Assembly (NCBI GenBank): GCA_024803745.1 | Contig: JANJXV010000024.1 | Coordinates: forward strand, 8,898,106 to 8,962,105 | DNA: 64,000 nucleotides | Source: Megascapheus bottae | Taxonomy: Eukaryota > Chordata > Mammalia > Rodentia > Geomyidae | Direction: 5' to 3' | Shown here: positions 61,616-64,000 of the stretch, piece after piece | How positions within the stretch are numbered: the stretch's first letter is position 1 | How the letters are laid out: every line of letters begins with the position of its first letter | Notes under the pieces: model-generated | Database searches by the model: none | What the model saw: only the letters and a program-made list of their open reading frames with translations | What the model was told of the DNA's origin: nothing | Made by a program: the position numbers and the translations under genes

Positions 61616-61840
61616 GCCAGGGGCCAGTGGTTCACACCTGTAATTCTAGCTACTCAGAAGGCTGAGATCTGAGGACTGTGGTTCAAAACCAGTCTGGGCA
61701 GGAAAGTATAAGATTTATCTCCAATTAACCACCAGAAAACCAGAAGAACACTCTGGCTTTAAGTGGTAGCATGGTAGCTTCAAGCAAAAGAGCTCAGGGA
61801 CAGTAACAAGGCCTTGAATTTAGGACCCATAACCCCTTGT
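61616..61840 (+). mobile_element. Composite B1-like/ID-like SINE
   Basis: Starts GCCAGGGGCCAGTGGTTCAC and contains TCTAGCTACTCAGAAGGC plus the link CTCCAATTAACCACCAG. Confidence 0.85.
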
Positions 61841-62409
61841 TCCCCCAATCCATAAAAATCCCTGTAATGCTCATTCTGGAAATAGAATGCCTTGAGATAT
61901 TAATATATATAGGAACACACACACATACAAACACACACACAAAATAGTAGAGCCAGGCTCATGCCTGGGTCCGGGCTGCTCAGGAAAAAAATATATTTAT
62001 TTAATATTTTTATGTATTTATAAGTAAATATATGTATATATGTGTTTGAAATCTATTCACATATATCTGAAAACCATGATAGTTCCAAATCTAATGCATA
62101 CTTATTTTTCAACTTTATGATTAGAGTTTAACTATAAATGAAGCACAGTACATTATTAACAACAATAACTAGTAATACAATAAAATAACTTGAATAGATA
62201 TAAAGGTTAAGACTTGCACATCCTATTATGGGATTATATAGTTAACATTTTAAGATTATAGTAACACACTGGAAAGCTAAACCACAGATGAATGAGGTCT
62301 ACTGTGCGGTTTTATTAGCCTGAGACAACATGAAGTGAAGTTTGCCTAGTTGTAATTTTTCTCCCCCTACTTTTTATTGGTAATATTCTTTAAAGGGGAG
62401 CTAGTTTAT

Positions 62410-62442
62410 TATCAGTATTGCTGTTTCCCAGCAATACTGATA
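62410..62442. repeat. Perfect 14-base inverted repeat
   Basis: TATCAGTATTGCTG (62410-62423) and its exact complement (62429-62442) are separated by TTTCC. Confidence 0.9.
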
Positions 62443-62514
62443 TTCTTCAGTTGGGAAATGGTCATCTCTAAATTTTTCTGGAAATGACCCTAATCTAATT
62501 TACATACATTCATT

Positions 62515-62717
62515 TTTTTTGGTTGGTTGAATTAAGAGCCTGGGTTCTGTCCCTTAGCTTCTTTTGCTCAAGACTAGCACTTGAGCCATGGATTTTGTGT
62601 GGTTAATTGGAGATAAAAGTCTCAAGGGGATTTTTCTGTCCAGTTTGGCTTCCAACTGCCATTCTCAGAACTCAACCTCCTGAGCAGTTAGGATTCAGAT
62701 GTGAGCTACCAGTGCCT
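62515..62717 (-). mobile_element. Composite SINE, diverged
   Basis: Complemented copy with GTGGTTAATTGGAGATAAAA and CTCAACCTCCTGAGCAGTTA. Confidence 0.78.
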
Positions 62718-62984
62718 TGATCATGTATTGACTTTTTAATGTTCTCAAAGGAGCACAAGAATTCTCTCTGCATGACTTGCAGAGGCCTTTCCTGTAGTTT
62801 GGAGTAAGGAAGTGATATTATGAGACTTGGTGAAAGAGCATTACACTTAGATTTATTTCTTAATGAAAAAGGAATACTCCATATTATGTCATACTACCTC
62901 ACGCATATCACAGTGATCTGGGAGTAGTCAGATCTACACATTATCAATGTATTTTTTAAAGCAGTAAGTAAGAAGAGATTGATT

Positions 62985-63107
62985 AAGCTGGGCATGATGC
63001 TACATACTAAAAATGCCAGTACACAGAAGGCTGAAGCAGGAATCAAGGGTAGGTAACCTGGGCTAAATAGTGAGATGCTGCCCCTTCCCCAAAACAAAAC
63101 AAAAAGG
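62985..63107 (+). mobile_element. B1 SINE
   Basis: GCTGGGCATGATGCTACATA, GCCAGTACACAGAAGGCTGA and GGGCTAAATAGTGAGATGCT follow B1 order, ending in an ACAAAACAAAA tail. Confidence 0.78.
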
Positions 63108-64000
63108 TGCAATTATGTTGATATTTTAGATTTTACATAATAGGTAATAATGGAAATAAAATCTCAGCATTTTCTGGTTCTAATCTCCTTAACATTAGGT
63201 GAGTGTGGCATTAGCCACTAACTTCCCTGAGCCAATGGAGTCTCAGTTAAAACAAAAACACAACAGTAAAAGAAAAAGTCATTGAGGAGAAAATATGGAC
63301 TTTATGTTTTTAGTGAAAATTTATGATGCCAACATCTGATCTTATTGCTGCATTACCATTACCTGTGGGCCATGTTGTCCTTTGGGCACTTCTGAGAGGA
63401 GTATTAAATTAGAATAAGTGATCTTTGACGTCTTTCCTAATTCTACCTTTTAAGATTCATCTTAAGTCCATATACTAATGTATGATTCCAGAAGAAACTA
63501 TTGTTAGCTCAGGATGATAACTGTTACTTACACAGTGCTAAATCTTGATACTATTTAAGCACTGGCCATTGTATTTGTCCTATAATCAGATTTGGTTTCC
63601 CATGTGTTAACACTAAAGAGTAGGCTTTGAGGAAATAAGTCTTCTGGCCAGAGCCTTCACAAAGTGGATTAGGGCCTTATGTCAAAGCATGTTTGTCCAT
63701 GCTGTCATGTGAGGTTTATATGAAAAGTCTATGACAAGGAGAAGCCTAACATGACATCACAATGTCTAGCAATGTGATCCTGCAATGTTTAAACTCTAGA
63801 ACTGTGACAGATAAATTCCTTTTATTTACCAGGTACCTGTTTTATGAGACTTTATTGTAACTGCTCATGTAGACTAAGACAAACATAACTAAATAGATTT
63901 CATCTACTTGTATTTGTGCTGTGGCTAAAACACATTTCAGGGACCCTGAAAGATAAGAACATTATTTTGTTCAAATGTTAATGGATGCAGAAGATCTTAT
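63108..64000. other. Intergenic to window end
   Basis: AT-rich sequence without a recognisable repeat or coding exon. SPAM1, expected next in this cluster, is not reached. Confidence 0.55.

Noticed and set aside
48341..64000. Search for SPAM1 or Hyal5 exons downstream of HYAL4.
   Set aside because: No DWE-containing exon, [12 protein letters not shown] exon or EGF-like exon was seen on either strand.

Overview
The window is mammalian nuclear DNA: AT-rich, mostly non-coding, with spliced genes, microsatellites and many retrotransposon copies. The SINEs point to a rodent. Most are tRNA-derived ID-like units, or composites of a B1/7SL-like head with an ID-like tail. Together with short lineage-specific L1 3' ends they best fit Castorimorpha, probably the kangaroo rat/pocket mouse group. 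That placement is inferred from recognising repeat families, not from a search.

Two protein-coding genes are visible, both on the + strand and both in the hyaluronidase (glycoside hydrolase family 56) family. Each has three coding exons with phase-0 introns and a 90-base middle exon. Gene 1 (29104-32814, 479 residues) is best explained as the HYALP1/Hyal6 orthologue. Its reading frame is intact, while the human copy is catalogued as a pseudogene. It carries unusual substitutions at two positions that line the catalytic cleft in HYAL1. Gene 2 (42787-48032, 481 residues) is HYAL4, a GPI-anchored hyaluronidase-family enzyme reported to prefer chondroitin sulfate. The order HYALP1-like then HYAL4 on one strand matches the human 7q31.3 cluster, where SPAM1 comes next. 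No SPAM1 or Hyal5 exon was seen in the 16 kb after HYAL4.

Layout: 1-29 kb is intergenic DNA packed with L1 3' ends and SINEs. 29-33 kb is gene 1. 33-42.7 kb is a spacer with SINEs and a long (CCT)n(CTT)n tract. 42.7-48.3 kb is HYAL4. 48.3-64 kb is intergenic and includes a deeply nested L1 complex at 50.8-52.9 kb.

The repeat landscape records history. A 5'-truncated L1 at 11 kb appears to have donated its upstream flank to a second, inverted copy at 17 kb. There is a 5'-inverted L1 at 12.4-13.2 kb. A tandem duplication near 25.4-26.1 kb was split by a later L1+SINE insertion. I found no functional RNA gene, CRISPR array or bacterial feature. Most other open frames are simple-sequence or SINE read-through.
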